From Virgibacillus oceani (GTDB taxonomy: Bacteria; Bacillota; Bacilli; Bacillales; Amphibacillaceae), in NCBI RefSeq assembly GCF_014638995.1, contig NZ_BMFR01000013.1, positions 1 to 64,000 on the forward strand: a stretch of DNA of 64,000 bases, given 5' to 3'. Shown piece after piece: positions 62,607 through 64,000 of the stretch (the stretch's first letter is position 1; every line of letters begins with the position of its first letter). A program made the translations under genes and the position numbers. Below the pieces are notes generated by a model. It did not search any database. It was given only the letters and a program-made list of their open reading frames with translations, and was not told the origin of the DNA.

Positions 62607-62984
62607 ATGAAACAAGTAAAGAAAGTGCTTTTAATCACAGGAGGATCAATCTCCTTCGTATTAGGTGTTTTAGGTATTGTTCTGCCACTTCTGCCAACAA
62701 CGCCACTGCTGTTGTTGGCAGCGGCATGTTTTGTGAGAAGTTCGGATAAATTATATCAATGGCTGATAACCAATAAATACGTTGGATCATATATAAGAAA
62801 TTACCGGGCAGGCAAAGGGATTCCATTAAAGGCAAAAATCAGTGGTGTCCTGGTATTATGGGTTTCAATGGGCTATACTATTTTATTTGTTGTCCCATTA
62901 GCCGTGGTCAAGGTACTGTTAGTCTTAATAGCGGCATATTTTACTTGGTTCATTTTAAAACAAAAAACATTAGAAAGAAGCTAA
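62607..62984 (+). CDS. YbaN-family (DUF454) membrane protein
   Basis: 125 residues, three to four transmembrane segments. The family motif PLLPTTPLLLLAAACFVRSS and the following NKYVGSYIRNYRAGKGIPLKAK are clear. Function unknown. The ribosome site is weak, and a GTG three codons upstream is an alternative start. Confidence 0.85.
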   Translation: MKQVKKVLLITGGSISFVLGVLGIVLPLLPTTPLLLLAAACFVRSSDKLYQWLITNKYVGSYIRNYRAGKGIPLKAKISGVLVLWVSMGYTILFVVPLAVVKVLLVLIAAYFTWFILKQKTLERS

Positions 62985-63005
62985 TTTATCGGGGGAGCAA
63001 GACAG

Positions 63006-63824
63006 TTGACAAAGAAACATATTATACAACTATCATCTTTATTAATTATTGCAGTGAGTATCATTGCAATTACCTATATGCCGGAGCGGGCAAAGTCGGA
63101 GCCAAATAAAACACCGCCGACTGTTTTTGTCCATGGATATAAAGGAACTTATAATTCGTTCGGGAACATGCTGGAACGATTTGAAAACCACGGATGGGGA
63201 AATAAGGCATTGGTTTATTATGTATCCCAAGATGGTAAGCTTAGGGTGTATAACCTAAATAAAGGGAAGCGGGAGCCTATTCTGATTCAAGTCATTTTTC
63301 AGAACAACCGCGCAAGCTTTGAGGATACGTCTGCATGGCTTGCAAGTGTATTACGGCATATGAAAACCACATATGAAATTGATTCAGTAAATATAGTAGG
63401 GCATTCGATGGGCGGCTTAGTATCATTAAAGTATCTGGAAGATTATCATGATGCTGATCTTTATCCAATAACGGATAAGCTGGTCACGATAGGCAGTCCA
63501 TTTGATGGGGTTTACAGTGATTTTTACTTTCAAATTAATCGTGACGTAGCGGCAACTGATCTCAAACCAAACTCTGCCGCGTTGAAACTGCTCAAGATTA
63601 ACAATAAGGATCTTCCGGAAAATGTCCGTGTATTGAGCATTGGTAGCACTGGTGATCATGTAGCAGTGCCAGAAAGTGTGAAGGCATTACGAATGATTAT
63701 ACCTGGGGATCAATTGACTGAGAAAATGATAGAAAATACGCATTTGGGCCATAGCGAACTGCATGAAAGTGAACATGTAGATAAGCTGATCCATTCTTTT
63801 CTGTGGCAAGAACAGGCAGAATAA
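63006..63824 (+). CDS. DUF915 alpha/beta hydrolase, exported
   Basis: 272 residues. N-terminal signal/anchor (IIQLSSLLIIAVSIIAITY) followed by a lipase-like alpha/beta hydrolase: oxyanion segment VFVHGYKGT, nucleophile GHSMGG, an acid in the STGDHVAVPES segment and a His in NTHLGHSELHES. The TTG start has GGGGGAG upstream. Probably a membrane-anchored esterase or lipase; substrate unknown. Confidence 0.85.
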   Translation: MTKKHIIQLSSLLIIAVSIIAITYMPERAKSEPNKTPPTVFVHGYKGTYNSFGNMLERFENHGWGNKALVYYVSQDGKLRVYNLNKGKREPILIQVIFQNNRASFEDTSAWLASVLRHMKTTYEIDSVNIVGHSMGGLVSLKYLEDYHDADLYPITDKLVTIGSPFDGVYSDFYFQINRDVAATDLKPNSAALKLLKINNKDLPENVRVLSIGSTGDHVAVPESVKALRMIIPGDQLTEKMIENTHLGHSELHESEHVDKLIHSFLWQEQAE

Positions 63825-63872
63825 CTTACAATAAGTATGAATAAGGAATATAGCGATAAAGGAATGATTTAG

Positions 63873-64000
63873 GTGGTAAATGATCATCATACGTACGAAA
63901 AATTAATACAACTTACATCAGCAGAAAATGTGATGGTTAATGAACACTTAAACAATCATACGTATACACATTTAGGTGGTAAGGCTGATTATTTCGTGAC
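63873..64000 (+). CDS. murB: UDP-N-acetylenolpyruvoylglucosamine reductase, 5' part
   Basis: The window ends after 42 codons. The visible part (EHLNNHTYTHLGGKADYFV) is the N-terminal FAD-domain start of MurB, which makes UDP-MurNAc for peptidoglycan. AAAGGA lies 9 bases before the GTG at 63873. Completeness and type cannot be judged. Confidence 0.8.
   Translation, partial: MVNDHHTYEKLIQLTSAENVMVNEHLNNHTYTHLGGKADYFV

Overview
The window is a 64 kb piece of a low-GC, endospore-forming-type Firmicute chromosome. Protein sequences, strong AAGGAGG-type ribosome binding sites, a sigma-B-type promoter, T-box leaders and a B. subtilis-style yclNOPQ transporter point to Bacillaceae. The flavour is that of the Virgibacillus/Oceanobacillus/Lentibacillus group, but this is an inference from recall and no search was run.

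Layout. 1-7.3 kb: a complete trpEGDCFBA operon on the minus strand, behind a consensus promoter and two tandem T-box leaders that both carry a UGG (Trp) specifier. 7.3-18.9 kb: housekeeping and stress genes (Fur-box nitroreductase, cupin with a CRP/FNR-type site, guanine-deaminase-like protein, ABC-F ATPase behind an attenuator, HD, SRPBCC and VOC proteins, small membrane proteins, VanY-like carboxypeptidase). 19.2-22.3 kb: an isolated phage-type replication cassette (excisionase-like HTH, DnaD-like initiator, G39P-like loader, DnaB helicase). 22.5-41 kb: lipoproteins, hydrolases, PepT, acetyltransferases (one frameshifted), rhodanese, Tag, a chemoreceptor, an amidase, a second ABC-F gene with a 44-codon leader ORF and terminator, aldo/keto reductase, and RsgA with its Shine-Dalgarno inside a hairpin. 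41.15-42.2 kb: about 53 copies of a 20-bp minisatellite. 42.2-53.4 kb: RelA/SpoT-type HD hydrolase, TetR regulator, EamA transporter, Fni isomerase, YdaT-like protein, MBL and DsbA-like enzymes, and a Fur-controlled yclNOPQ siderophore importer. 53.9-62.5 kb: the full histidine operon hisZGDBHAFI(E)C on the minus strand, with a divergent histidinol-phosphatase gene. The window ends in the 5' part of murB.

Most unusual are the repeat families. (i) A 27-bp near-perfect palindrome (12-3-12) occurs between genes, lies in frame inside trpC and the 3' end of an EamA gene (both read as RD[K/R]GSDPLS), and is amplified between hisB and hisH. (ii) The 20-bp minisatellite has a second, decayed five-unit array beside the phage-type cassette. 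(iii) Two copies of a larger intergenic element share conserved internal blocks but have different, still complementary, outer arms. Several genes also carry 5' regulatory architecture that can be read directly from sequence.
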